Below the pieces are notes generated by a model. It ran no database searches, was not told the origin of the DNA, and was given only the letters and a program-made list of their open reading frames with translations. Below are positions 25,873 through 35,517 of a stretch of 64,000 nt of DNA, in pieces. The DNA comes from Encephalitozoon hellem ATCC 50504 (taxonomy: Eukaryota > Microsporidia > Unikaryonidae): the NCBI RefSeq assembly GCF_000277815.2, contig NC_018471.1, positions 62,001 to 126,000 on the forward strand. The letters are read 5' to 3'. Each line of letters begins with the position of its first letter. Within the stretch, counting starts at the first letter, position 1. A program made the translations under genes and the position numbers.

Positions 25873-27114
25873 TCATTTCGTTTTGACCCTTTTGAAATCC
25901 TTCGAGTCATCATAGAAGTCCGGCTTCACCTCGTATTTGAGCTTCTTGCTCACCTTCTTCTCACAGTTGCTTCTTGCTTCCAGATCCTTGATTCTCCTCT
26001 CGATCTTCTCCCTCATCTTCACCCCAATCGCATTCGTCCTCTCCTCTCCATAGGAATCAATCCTGGCTGCTATTGCAATCTTCGAAGCCAAGCTCCTAGC
26101 TATCTTCCCTTTGTTCTGAGAGCTCACCTGCCCCAAGAGAGAGCATCCATAGATAATGCCGTACTTCGGAGTACTCGTCTTTGACTTCAGAGCCTGGAAT
26201 AAGGCCTTCTCAGCCCCCATCATCTGTATCGAAGACCCAGGCATCCTTGCTAGGCTCGACAGCGACCCTGCCTTACTTATCATCTTTGCCGCAATCACTT
26301 CCCCAACCAATGACGTCATGTTCGGTGCTAACCCCTCCATCTTCACCCGGATGTACTCCACTAGCTCGTCTCTAAACTCAAAGCTTCGAAGAACGCTTCT
26401 TGCATCCTCTAGTATGTTTAGAACATCAGACTCATCCATCGCAACACCCATGCTCTTCTCTCCTAGCGAGATAATCTTCTCGCTCTTGTCTCCGGCAATC
26501 TCTCTAAGAGCCTTCCTCTTTTCCTCGTCAATGCTTCCCTTCCTTCCAATCGCAACAACAAGCTTAAGATACTCTCTGTTGTTATCCGTAACAGAAGATA
26601 GCTCCGGAAAGTGGAATCCGTACCACTCCTTGAGTCTCATGCAGTGGAGATTTATGTCCTTGTCCATGTCCTCCAGAAGAGATACAGACTGAATCACCAT
26701 TGTGTCGATCTTCTCAGGCACGAGATTGATCTTCTCCATGGAAATCTTGTGTGCCAGACACAGGATCCTCTCAGAATACTCGGCCCAGCTTATCCCGAAA
26801 TACTCGTGCACATTGGACTTTATCGACCTCTGGGCATCATCGTGAGAGCACACAACCTTTCTTGAAAACCTCCTCTCCTGTGGCTCCACAAGCTTTTGGT
26901 CGCTCACAACCAAGGTCTCTTTACATTTGTCCTCCACAAGCCCCATGAAGTTTTCCAGACTGCGAGGAATCTCCCCTCTGAGAAGTAACGACGATGACTC
27001 TACTGCCTCGTCAATGCTCTCAAACCTGTATGCCCCAATAACTTGTGCCTCTTCAGACCTGTCCATCTTGTCGAGAAGTATGTATCCAACAACAGTCTCC
27101 ACCAAGTAGATCAT
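25873..27114 (-). CDS. NOP58: Box C/D snoRNP core protein NOP58
   Basis: NOP58 is a core protein of box C/D snoRNPs that guide rRNA 2'-O-methylation in the nucleolus. The N-terminus (MIYLVETVVGYILL) matches the NOP5 N-domain, followed by a coiled coil. The Nop RNA-binding domain carries GSSIQMMGAEKALFQALK, TPKYGIIYG and ASKIAIAARID. NOP58 rather than NOP56 or PRP31 is favoured by the N-terminus and the GAEKALF segment. At 413 residues it has lost most of the long Lys-Lys-Glu repeat tail of yeast and human proteins, keeping only a short basic end. Confidence 0.92.
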   Translation of the reverse strand: MIYLVETVVGYILLDKMDRSEEAQVIGAYRFESIDEAVESSSLLLRGEIPRSLENFMGLVEDKCKETLVVSDQKLVEPQERRFSRKVVCSHDDAQRSIKSNVHEYFGISWAEYSERILCLAHKISMEKINLVPEKIDTMVIQSVSLLEDMDKDINLHCMRLKEWYGFHFPELSSVTDNNREYLKLVVAIGRKGSIDEEKRKALREIAGDKSEKIISLGEKSMGVAMDESDVLNILEDARSVLRSFEFRDELVEYIRVKMEGLAPNMTSLVGEVIAAKMISKAGSLSSLARMPGSSIQMMGAEKALFQALKSKTSTPKYGIIYGCSLLGQVSSQNKGKIARSLASKIAIAARIDSYGEERTNAIGVKMREKIERRIKDLEARSNCEKKVSKKLKYEVKPDFYDDSKDFKRVKTK

Positions 27115-27162
27115 AAATAGCGGTCGAAAAAAATAGAAAAAATAGATCCATCCTCGTCAAGC

Positions 27163-28017
27163 CTAGAAGGCCTTGTCCTGTCCACACGAACCGCCTGGTG
27201 GCTTAACATCCTCGGGCGGCATGTCGATCTTCTCCACACAGACATCCCCCTTCTTGATCTTCACCCCATACTTCAGGCTTTCGAGAGTGTTGACCCGAAG
27301 GCATCCATGCCCTCCAATCTTCTTGAACTCTAAAACCCCGTTGTAATTTGGGCAGAAGCGGCTGAATATGTTTGAATCAAACTCGGCAACTATGTCGAAA
27401 TACAGGCTGAGGTTTGTGCCTGGCATCATAAACCCAGGAATGGAAACCATGCATATGTGGCCATTGGCCCTGGCAAGCCTTCTAAGCTCAAAAAGAAACG
27501 CTATTATCTCTTTCTCCCCACATCCTGAAAGCTTCCAGACAGGCGACCCAAGCGAGAACACCGCCATCCTTAGCTCCTTCTCTTCCCTTGCCATGCTTAG
27601 GATGCTTTCAAGTGTTGCCTTCTCTCCAGAAAGTAGAATTCCTTCAAACCTCTTTTTTCTTGAAAGATTGAACTTGAAGGCAGGTTTTCCAAGAGACAGC
27701 TTCGAGTATCTCCAGGCTATCACCATCCTGCCTTCGTTTTCTTGTTCCGTAGATGATCCTGTGCCATACACCTCCACATCTCCGCTTTCCTTCATCACTG
27801 CCATCGTGCTTTCTTGACCATCAATGCCTTCTGAAAGAAAAACCTTCAGTATTGTCGAGTGAACCCGAGAGTTTTCGTCTTCTAGTAGGAGAATGGATGT
27901 TCCTCTTGTGAGGCATTCCCCAAGTATTGCATCTAGTCCATAAATCCCTGTCGACAGCCTTCCCTGCTCTCTGTGGCCTGGGCTTCTCACAAACGACTTC
28001 ATGCAAGGGCATTTCAT
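27163..28017 (-). CDS. ELP4: Elongator subunit ELP4
   Basis: This is a RecA-like subunit of the Elp4-5-6 ring of elongator, which modifies wobble uridines of tRNA. The family pattern starts at LSTGIYGLDAILGECLTRGTSILLLEDENS and closes with a conserved tail (IKKGDVCVEKIDMPPE, then a Ser-Cys-Gly end). The P-loop position has no Walker A motif, as expected for Elp4. The frame runs upstream to a TTG and overlaps the divergent neighbour. The ATG used gives 284 residues, fits the family and leaves a 68-base shared promoter with the ASNSD1-like gene. Confidence 0.82.
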   Translation of the reverse strand: MKCPCMKSFVRSPGHREQGRLSTGIYGLDAILGECLTRGTSILLLEDENSRVHSTILKVFLSEGIDGQESTMAVMKESGDVEVYGTGSSTEQENEGRMVIAWRYSKLSLGKPAFKFNLSRKKRFEGILLSGEKATLESILSMAREEKELRMAVFSLGSPVWKLSGCGEKEIIAFLFELRRLARANGHICMVSIPGFMMPGTNLSLYFDIVAEFDSNIFSRFCPNYNGVLEFKKIGGHGCLRVNTLESLKYGVKIKKGDVCVEKIDMPPEDVKPPGGSCGQDKAF

Positions 28018-28085
28018 TGGATTAATCCATCCACCCAAGCTCTCCACCCGTCCATCTATATTTCCTAGGATGCTTTCAATCCTTG

Positions 28086-29504
28086 ATGTGCGGAATACTT
28101 CTTTCTGAAGAGGGGAATCCTGTGCGTGAGGAAATGGCTTTGCTTGTGAGGAACAGAGGAGGAGACCACCATGGGATGGTGCATGTAAACGGTTCTGTGG
28201 CAATCGCCTCGGTGCTTTCAATAAGAGAGTTTGTTAAACAGCCTGTGATTGGAGATGGGTATGTGCTTCTTTACAACGGAGAGGTCTACAATGGACAGCC
28301 AAGCGACACTCTATTTATCAAGAATGTAGTCGACAGCATTTTGAACAGTGGAGCAGGTCTCTGTACTGAGAGGATAGTGGACAGAATTTACGAAGAAATC
28401 AACAGATATGAAAATGAGATGGCTGTGATATTGATGATAGAAGACTACGTGTACTTTTTCAAAGATGACATAGGAAGAAGAAGCCTTGGATATGGGCTGG
28501 ACCCATTCTATGTTTCTTCTGTATGGTATTCCGAGGAGATAAGTCCGATGCTAATATATTCGTACAACAGGACGACAAAAGAGTTGAATGAATGGCCCAA
28601 GAGTAGCAGGATTGTTAGGAGATACATGTCCATGGGAGGTGTGATACTAGAGTACCTCAACAACGAAAAGTACATGAAGAAATACCAATACTTAAAAAAG
28701 CATCTGGCACCGGATTGTGGAGAAGAAGGCAAAGAAGACCTTAATAACATCGACGATGTTATCAACGAGTTCAGCAAGGCCTTCAAGAGATCCATAGAAA
28801 GAAGAACCACTAGGGGGAACATCTGCATATTTTTCAGTGGGGGCGTGGACTCAATGCTTGTGGCGGTATTCCTGCACTATTCCACAGACCCTCATCAAAA
28901 GATATACTTGATAAACACATCGTTTGGGCCATCGTGGGATAGAGATGCAGGGAGAAGAGGATTCGAAAGCCTTTGCTCGAGATTCAAGGAAAGAACCTTC
29001 ATCTTTGTTCCGAACGACGTCAAGATGGAGGAGGTTAGAGCATCTAAGGAGCACATACGCAAGCTGATCCACCCGAAGAGCGGACACATGGACTTCAACA
29101 TAGGTGCGACGCTGTTTTTCACAGCAAGAGAGTCAAGAAAGTACAGCAAGATTGGGTACCTTGGGTCAGGGGCAGACGAGATGTTCGGAGGGTACCACAG
29201 ATACAGGGGAAGCAGGTTTAGAGAAGACATGCTCTTCGACCTTTTTACCATCTCGCATCACAACATTTGTAGAGACGACAGGGTTATTTCCGACAATCAG
29301 GTCGAGTGCAGGTTTCCCTTTCTGGATTCTGAAATGGTGGAGTATTCCTTGAGAATCGGAAGAGACATCCTTATGATGAACGGAGACAAGAAGTTTGTCA
29401 TAAGAGAGGTTTTAAGGAGAGAAGGACTCGGGTGCGTGTCGGAAGTTCCAAAGAAGGCAATGCAGTATGGAAGCGGGATATTCAAAATGGAAGGAAAAAT
29501 ATGA
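28086..29504 (+). CDS. Asparagine synthetase domain protein, ASNSD1-like
   Basis: This 472-residue protein combines an N-terminal glutamine amidotransferase domain with a C-terminal asparagine-synthetase-like ATP-pyrophosphatase domain. The predicted nucleophile Cys2 follows the initiator Met (MCGILLS). The PP-loop FSGGVDS (serine at 251) is intact, and GSGADEMFGGYHRY follows as in asparagine synthetases. The overall shape is closer to the poorly characterised ASNSD1/YML096W group than to true AsnB: it is short, and the usual RGPD motif reads RGGD. Whether it makes asparagine is therefore doubtful. The ATG is preferred over a TTG one codon earlier because it places the cysteine at position 2. 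Confidence 0.82.
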   Translation: MCGILLSEEGNPVREEMALLVRNRGGDHHGMVHVNGSVAIASVLSIREFVKQPVIGDGYVLLYNGEVYNGQPSDTLFIKNVVDSILNSGAGLCTERIVDRIYEEINRYENEMAVILMIEDYVYFFKDDIGRRSLGYGLDPFYVSSVWYSEEISPMLIYSYNRTTKELNEWPKSSRIVRRYMSMGGVILEYLNNEKYMKKYQYLKKHLAPDCGEEGKEDLNNIDDVINEFSKAFKRSIERRTTRGNICIFFSGGVDSMLVAVFLHYSTDPHQKIYLINTSFGPSWDRDAGRRGFESLCSRFKERTFIFVPNDVKMEEVRASKEHIRKLIHPKSGHMDFNIGATLFFTARESRKYSKIGYLGSGADEMFGGYHRYRGSRFREDMLFDLFTISHHNICRDDRVISDNQVECRFPFLDSEMVEYSLRIGRDILMMNGDKKFVIREVLRREGLGCVSEVPKKAMQYGSGIFKMEGKI

Positions 29505-29548
29505 CTGTGCTAGAAGATGTAATCAGAAGTTTATTCTAGGGAATGGCC

Positions 29549-31903
29549 TCAGTGGGTGCTTCTCAATATGAGCCTTGCCTCTTTGTCAAGTCTGAATCCA
29601 TTGTTCTTGAACAGGTCGCATAAATAGAAGTTGGAGGGGACCGAAAACCCAAAGGAAGAGATTCGACGCTCAAACTCGTCCACAGACACTGATTGAGAGC
29701 GGAACGCCTTCATCTTTTCATTAAACATCTCCTTCAAAAGGAAGACTAGGACATCGGTGTTGCTTCTATTGAAATACTTTACAAACTTCTTCCTCAGGCT
29801 CTTGGACATGGAGTATTTCTGAGCACCCATGAAAGAGTCAAGAACAACAGAAATGGCCTCATCAATGTCCTCAGCAGAAACAATCGAGCTAAGCCTCATC
29901 TTTGCAAATGCTTCGCTGATCCGGACAATGCTTTCCACGTGCCGGACAGTCACAGGAAGTCCTGAAGGCAAGCTTTCCTTCCGAAGCTCGGTGTACAAGC
30001 TTGAAATCTTCTCTATGTCAACGTCATTGAAGGCAGGCATGACATTGGTCCTTGCATACAGTATGTACTTCCTCAGTAGATCCTGGCTCATCATCATCCT
30101 CTTTGCATCAAACCCATTAGGTTTCTCCCTTCCACATCCGCCGTGCGAGTCTATGATGAACCTTGCTGTTTTCTCGTCCTCCCCTGCATCTATGCTATCC
30201 TTTGTAACACAAAGAATGTCAAACCTCGATATGATTGGGTCGCTGAGGTTCACATTCTGTGAGAACGTTAGAGACCCATTGTACCTCCCTCTTATTGGAT
30301 TTGCTGCTGCTATCACACTGCACCTTGCATGAAGCGTCGCAACAATCCCTGCCTTCGATATCGAGATTGACTGCTGCTCCATCGCCTCGTGGATACTGGT
30401 TCTGTCGTGCTCATTCATTTTGTCAAACTCGTCGATAAGACACACACCCTTATCAGCCAGTACCAATGCTCCTCCCTCAAGAGTCCATTCCTTCACAACA
30501 GGATCCTTTCGAACAGATGCAGTAAGCCCCACGCTCGAGGCCCCCTGCCCCGTTGCCAGGACAGCCCGGTGGGACGTGTTTTCCACGTACCTGAGAAATT
30601 GGGACTTGGCCATTCCAGGATCTCCCAAGAGAAGGACATTTATATCCCCCCGGATCCTATGGCTTGTGCTTTCCTTGGCAACTCCACCAAGCATCGCCAG
30701 GGCTATGGCCCTCTTCACCTCTGAATGCCCATACACAGAAGGTGCTATCGAATTTATCACTATTCTTTTGATCTCCGGATGCCTTCCGATCTTCTTGATC
30801 TCTCTGATGTCATCGTCAGTCATCTCGATCTTGCCAGCCCTTTTGCTAATCGAACTGGCCTCAATCACTGTGAAGAACACAGGAAATCCATTCTTGATGT
30901 TCAGAGATACATTGAAGTTGTTCTTGTACACCCCAATAACCTCCACCTCCTCCCCAGGCTTCGCACAATCAATTAGGTCATAAAACAGCAGCACCTCTTT
31001 TGACCTGGGAAGAGATCCAGCCGGGATACTTCCAGGAATCTCTTGGATCGTTAGCTTCTGGAAGTCCTTATAGATGGTCTCCGTCGTGTTGACTGTAAAA
31101 GGCCCTTTCGACTGGCATTCAAAGCAATGTGTGGGCTTGAACGAAGATGCCACAAACGGTCCGAAGACAGACTTGCATTTAAGGCAACTGAACTTCACAA
31201 TGGAGTAAAGCGGAAACACTCCGCTTCTTCTTGTAACAACGCCGCTAACCTTCACTAGCTTTCCAAGATGGCTATTCCTTAGCGACCGAATGGTATCGCA
31301 AACAGGGAGGTCAATGATCCTTGCATGCACCTTGGGCTTTATCATATGGTAGTTGGGAAACTGCATCCTTACCACGTCAGACAAAGCCTTATCCATCACC
31401 TCAATCGTCATCTCTGCATGCTGATTGAGAAGCTTAATCAGGTCCATAGACTCCTCCTCAATGTCCAGATAGCTTACTTCTATGCTCTCAAGATTCTCAG
31501 AACACATTTTCCGAATCTTCGCAACATACTTCTTGCTCTTAAACTCGTTAAAAAAACAAATGAACTTTTTAACCAACTTGACTCTGAAGAAGTCCTGTTC
31601 AAAGAAGTCCTTGGTCACCTCCGACGCCTTGAATATGTCCTCTGCATCGTATTCGTCCTCAGGCATGATCCCGGCCCTCGTCCTACTTTCCTCAGACCTT
31701 ATGCTCCCCGCTTCCTGCCCTATGAGGTCCTCAATATCAGAATGCTCAACAGCCTCACTTTCCTCAAACACCCTCTCGGATTCATACAAATCCTCCCTGA
31801 TCTCGTCCATATCCTCGCTCCCAATCTCGTTCGTAACGCTCATTCCAACGTCCGTCTCCTCTTCGGATATATTCTCGTCCTCCTCAAGCCTTCTTTTCGC
31901 CAT
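29549..31903 (-). CDS. MCM2: Replicative helicase subunit MCM2
   Basis: This 784-residue subunit of the MCM2-7 helicase begins with an acidic tail (about 100 residues), the histone-binding part in other eukaryotes. A zinc motif CLKCKS with HCFECQS follows. The AAA+ core has Walker A GDPGMAKSQ, Walker B CLIDEFDKM, and the arginine finger SRFDIL. NVNLSDPIISRFDILCV is typical of MCM2. A C-terminal winged-helix-like region closes the protein. The frame continues up to a TTG. The ATG chosen starts MAKRRLEEDEN and leaves a 69-base spacer to the upstream orphan. It is convergent with the ASNSD1-like gene. Confidence 0.96.
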   Translation of the reverse strand: MAKRRLEEDENISEEETDVGMSVTNEIGSEDMDEIREDLYESERVFEESEAVEHSDIEDLIGQEAGSIRSEESRTRAGIMPEDEYDAEDIFKASEVTKDFFEQDFFRVKLVKKFICFFNEFKSKKYVAKIRKMCSENLESIEVSYLDIEEESMDLIKLLNQHAEMTIEVMDKALSDVVRMQFPNYHMIKPKVHARIIDLPVCDTIRSLRNSHLGKLVKVSGVVTRRSGVFPLYSIVKFSCLKCKSVFGPFVASSFKPTHCFECQSKGPFTVNTTETIYKDFQKLTIQEIPGSIPAGSLPRSKEVLLFYDLIDCAKPGEEVEVIGVYKNNFNVSLNIKNGFPVFFTVIEASSISKRAGKIEMTDDDIREIKKIGRHPEIKRIVINSIAPSVYGHSEVKRAIALAMLGGVAKESTSHRIRGDINVLLLGDPGMAKSQFLRYVENTSHRAVLATGQGASSVGLTASVRKDPVVKEWTLEGGALVLADKGVCLIDEFDKMNEHDRTSIHEAMEQQSISISKAGIVATLHARCSVIAAANPIRGRYNGSLTFSQNVNLSDPIISRFDILCVTKDSIDAGEDEKTARFIIDSHGGCGREKPNGFDAKRMMMSQDLLRKYILYARTNVMPAFNDVDIEKISSLYTELRKESLPSGLPVTVRHVESIVRISEAFAKMRLSSIVSAEDIDEAISVVLDSFMGAQKYSMSKSLRKKFVKYFNRSNTDVLVFLLKEMFNEKMKAFRSQSVSVDEFERRISSFGFSVPSNFYLCDLFKNNGFRLDKEARLILRSTH

Positions 31904-31972
31904 AAAGGGGAGCCATGGAAACAAAGATATCACAAAAACACCAGAGTATTTTATTATGGCTATCCGCAAAAA

Positions 31973-32779
31973 TCACTCTTCTTTCTTAATCAGCAATCCA
32001 TTTGCATACTCCTTTAGGTGAAGAATAGCATCCTCTTCCCCAACCTCAGACATGATGAACTCGCTGCAAAACCCCATAATGTAGACATACCCAGACTCCA
32101 TATCCATTCCCGTAGCCTTTACCATGAGAAGGTCAAATATGCTTCCATACACATCCTCTATTCTGTATTTCTCTATTCTTTTCTGCCCAAGAATCCCCTC
32201 AGAAAGATTCATCCTGTCCTTTAATCTCCTATCATTCGCCAGAAATGAGTTCCCCACATCCTCAAGCTGCTTGTTTACAAATCCCACAGTCTCTCGGAGC
32301 TTTGCCATCTCCTTGACCAAAGCCGGAGGATCCTGAATGCATCTTGTGCAGGGATCGACAAGGACACGCGTTAGGTCAATCGGCTCTGTTGTGTAATAGT
32401 ACAAATACCTTACATTATCAAACATCCTTCTCTGCACCTCCTGGTCCACCCTGTCTACAAGTATGGCTATCCCCTTGATAAGAACCAGAGTAGACTCAAG
32501 GTAGAACCTTTCGTCGTAGAACTCTTTGCCACAGAAGGCGTGCAGCAACTCCTCAACCTCAGGAAAATTCAGATCTGAAGACCCTTCAGAAAGGGCCCTC
32601 TTAAGAACTAGATCGAGAAACATAGGCTCAAACCTTTCGTAGTACGAAATGTCCTCTAGATACACCTTCACAGGAACGCCTCTCTGCTTCTCGTAAACAT
32701 CCACATATCCCTTTATAAACTCTACGGGGTCCGCAAACTCCTTCATAACCCCCTCTTGCTCGTCTAGGCTAAGCTTCAT
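31973..32779 (-). CDS. Orphan helical acidic protein, 268 residues
   Basis: No family is recognised. The protein is alpha-helical and acidic, without membrane spans or signal peptide. It has an aromatic-rich central stretch (NVRYLYYYTTEP) and a CTRC pair that could take part in metal binding but lacks a second pair. It lies upstream of MCM2 on the same strand and diverges from SCC3 across about 80 bases. Codon use and composition are like the neighbours, so I regard it as a real gene. Association with replication is only a guess from position. Confidence 0.7.
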   Translation of the reverse strand: MKLSLDEQEGVMKEFADPVEFIKGYVDVYEKQRGVPVKVYLEDISYYERFEPMFLDLVLKRALSEGSSDLNFPEVEELLHAFCGKEFYDERFYLESTLVLIKGIAILVDRVDQEVQRRMFDNVRYLYYYTTEPIDLTRVLVDPCTRCIQDPPALVKEMAKLRETVGFVNKQLEDVGNSFLANDRRLKDRMNLSEGILGQKRIEKYRIEDVYGSIFDLLMVKATGMDMESGYVYIMGFCSEFIMSEVGEEDAILHLKEYANGLLIKKEE

Positions 32780-32860
32780 AACAGATGGGTCATCCGAAGA
32801 AACATTTATGCTCTCTCCATCCGCCTGCTCGTTAAAAATATTTTCGATGTAGAGCCTTTA

Positions 32861-34918
32861 ATGGAGAAAGAGAACAGTGCAAATGGAACGGAGGCCCTGG
32901 GGGCGGGCCACGACTCTGCTGCCTACAGCCCCTTCAAGGCTTCTGAGGATGGATGCTGCCCCTTCGACGTATTTACCCCCGAGACACTAACAAGCAGGCT
33001 CAAGGAGCATGAGGACTGCACAGAAGAGATCATCAAGCTCATCAGGTCCATCCATGTAAGCCAGAGCAAGATGAAAAAACTGTGCAAGGTTTTCAACTCC
33101 GTGTCCAACTACAGCACTGGCTCAATAGTAGAGCTCACAAGGAGTGGAAATAGAATGTTGAGGTATGTCTCGACATATCTTATGCTCGACAAAATAAAGC
33201 AGTGGGTTATGGAAGGAAGGGGATTTGAGGTTGTGGAGACCATGTATGATGAGGTCTTTCTTGTTAGATTCCGGGACGTGGACTTCAACATAAGGAGCAT
33301 CTGTGTAGAATTTATGTGTGAGTGGGTTGTTTCTGCGCCTGAGATATTCAACTTTCCCTGCTATTTGAAGTATATTGGATGGTCTCTTAGTGACAAAAAT
33401 GACAATGTTAGGAGAAAAGGCATTGGGTCTTGCATCAAGCTTGTGCGGAGGAAGGTTGATATCCAAGCATTTGTGTCCCGCTTCAAGAGCAGAATGCTTG
33501 AGCTGTCGTTGTACGACAGAAACCTTGGGCTGAGGGGGGATGGAAAGGCGCTGTGCATGAGCCTGTATGCCAATGGAATGCTTTCTAAAGACGACGTGTA
33601 TAAAGTGTTGGGATCGATAGACGAAAGGGACAAGAGGTTGATGGTAGAAAGCGTCATCAGGAAGATACTTGCAAGAGAAGGGCAGAACGACAAGTGCCTG
33701 TTGGATAATCACGAGGGCTTGCACGAGCTTCTTTCGAACACGTCTTTGTCTCTGTGCACCTATATTCCCCACAGCGATGAAGATGTCGAAGGATTCATAG
33801 ACTTCATACTAGACTTCTTGAAGACAAAAAGCTCTTGTTGCCAATCTAGAGTGCTGTGCTACTTAAGGATTCTCGGGGTTCTTTCTATTGGCGTGGTTGA
33901 CCTCAGGAAGTATCACAGTATCCTTGAAACGGTCAAAGACAGTAAGGAAAACATAGCAGAGGCCATGGCATCGATTTCAAGACTTAGCCCCGAGGTGTTT
34001 AAGAGGCAGCCCGATGTTACTTGCAGGCTTTTTGAAGTGATGAAGGAGCTTGCGGGACATCACAGGTGCGAGCAGATGTTTTCCATCCTTGTATGCCTTC
34101 TGAAGAAGCTTGAAAGCGACTTTCCGGCCTCTGTCTATCCGATTGTTGAGTCTTTCAGATCTTCCAGCATAGAGTTTATCCGATGCATGATCAAGTCGTT
34201 TGATATATCTGAGGATGTTAGGAAGGAGCACTCAACGGAGATCAAGTGCTATGCTGCACTATGGAGGATAATTGCAAACGATTATGAGAAGGTCAACGAA
34301 TATGAGCTTAAGGATGTTGCTAATCCCGAGGTTCTTTGCGACTTCTTGATTTTCTTCAAGGAGAAGTGTGTAGAGTTCGGGGTAGTTGGGCGAGAGGTCG
34401 AAAGAGCTTCTGAACAGGGAGAATGCTTCAAGGTGATGTACGACAAACTGTCCATCCTTATGAACTCTGAGGCTGAGAGTGTCTTTATTGATTCAAAGTC
34501 GTGTATTTCTCTTTTCAAGCTTGTTGACGAGGGCCTTCTTGTCGACCACACCCACATTATATTCAGAAGGTGTGAGGAGAGGCTAATCTCCGAGTTTCTG
34601 AACAAAAGCAAGTCGAAAATGAATCTGGTCTCTGGATACTTCAAGTATCTTATGGATGTGGAAGAAAGGAGCATAGACAAGAGGATTGGAAGGCTGATAG
34701 GCTCGAGGTGCAGTATGGCGAAAAGAGGAGTCGACACGGAAAAGATTGTTTTCAAGGGCATGAAGGGAATTATTGAGCAAAAGAGGGTGTTTCTGTATGA
34801 TGCCGTTCTCGTGTACTTTGTTTCCTCACTAACAACGAACGAGTGCATAATCCTAGAGCAGGGATTGGAGAAGTCGAAGCTCAAAACATCTCTGCTTAGA
34901 AGGATCAGGGATGGCTAG
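32861..34918 (+). CDS. SCC3: Cohesin subunit SCC3/STAG
   Basis: This HEAT-repeat subunit of cohesin binds the kleisin and DNA. The most diagnostic part is the stromalin conserved domain around residues 125-200: VFLVRFRDVDFNIRSICVEFM, then YLKYIGWSLSDKNDNVRRKG. This matches the RYRDV..IR and YLKYIGW.L.DK...VR pattern of STAG proteins. The remainder is helical repeats. It is strongly reduced, at 685 residues against about 1150-1250 in yeast and human. The partner SMC1 is encoded 8 kb downstream. Confidence 0.87.
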   Translation: MEKENSANGTEALGAGHDSAAYSPFKASEDGCCPFDVFTPETLTSRLKEHEDCTEEIIKLIRSIHVSQSKMKKLCKVFNSVSNYSTGSIVELTRSGNRMLRYVSTYLMLDKIKQWVMEGRGFEVVETMYDEVFLVRFRDVDFNIRSICVEFMCEWVVSAPEIFNFPCYLKYIGWSLSDKNDNVRRKGIGSCIKLVRRKVDIQAFVSRFKSRMLELSLYDRNLGLRGDGKALCMSLYANGMLSKDDVYKVLGSIDERDKRLMVESVIRKILAREGQNDKCLLDNHEGLHELLSNTSLSLCTYIPHSDEDVEGFIDFILDFLKTKSSCCQSRVLCYLRILGVLSIGVVDLRKYHSILETVKDSKENIAEAMASISRLSPEVFKRQPDVTCRLFEVMKELAGHHRCEQMFSILVCLLKKLESDFPASVYPIVESFRSSSIEFIRCMIKSFDISEDVRKEHSTEIKCYAALWRIIANDYEKVNEYELKDVANPEVLCDFLIFFKEKCVEFGVVGREVERASEQGECFKVMYDKLSILMNSEAESVFIDSKSCISLFKLVDEGLLVDHTHIIFRRCEERLISEFLNKSKSKMNLVSGYFKYLMDVEERSIDKRIGRLIGSRCSMAKRGVDTEKIVFKGMKGIIEQKRVFLYDAVLVYFVSSLTTNECIILEQGLEKSKLKTSLLRRIRDG

Positions 34919-34956
34919 AAGGCCCAAGATATAATGCGGTCTCTGAAGCATGAACG

Positions 34957-35517
34957 ATGAATGGATGGAGAGTTTTCAAGTACTCAAGAAGAATGGAGAG
35001 GGAAGGCGATGAAAAGTCATTCTGTGGACTTGATTTGGGAATGGTGTGCCAAGTAATACTTCATTCACAGCCGGATAGCCAGGGAGTCAAAAGGGAGAAA
35101 TGGCTTCATGTGTTCACGGAGGGGAGCAAGACACTGGAACTGCTCTTGCTACCATCTATGCTAGAGGTGAGGCTCTATGTTGTTTCTGCAGCCAGGCAAG
35201 AACTGGTGATATTAGAAAGGATAAATCTCGACAGCAGGTGGGACATCCGAGCCTGTGTGAATAAGCGAGTGCTTAGATGCACATGTGAAGAAAGAAGATT
35301 TCAGGTTGTCTTCTTCAACGAGGAAGAAATAGAGGCCTTTGGAGCCAAGGCTTGGCGTTTTCCAGAACCTCATGTCTTGAATATGGAGAAGCCTGTGGCT
35401 GAAGGGCTTATAGAGGTTTCTGAGAGCAGGGAGAATACAAAAACGGCATCTAAGCACAAAGATAAGGAAGAGATTATTGAAGAGTTTTTATCGTTGCTAT
35501 TTGGAACTTCAGAATGA
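34957..35517 (+). CDS. Orphan protein, possible small beta-domain
   Basis: This 186-residue protein alternates short hydrophobic strands with charged turns over its first 130 residues (LELLLLPSMLEVRLYVV, RRFQVVFFNEEEIEAFG). That pattern could be a PH- or EVH1-like beta-barrel ending in a helix, but no motif confirms it. The tail is lysine- and glutamate-rich. It follows SCC3 by about 40 bases on the same strand and abuts the convergent pseudouridine synthase stop with no spacer. Function is unknown. Confidence 0.65.
   Translation: MNGWRVFKYSRRMEREGDEKSFCGLDLGMVCQVILHSQPDSQGVKREKWLHVFTEGSKTLELLLLPSMLEVRLYVVSAARQELVILERINLDSRWDIRACVNKRVLRCTCEERRFQVVFFNEEEIEAFGAKAWRFPEPHVLNMEKPVAEGLIEVSESRENTKTASKHKDKEEIIEEFLSLLFGTSE

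Noticed and set aside
28018..28221. N-terminal extension of ELP4 starting at TTG
   Set aside because: It overlaps the first 45 codons of the divergent ASNSD1-like gene, has no ATG, and does not resemble the ELP4 N-terminus.
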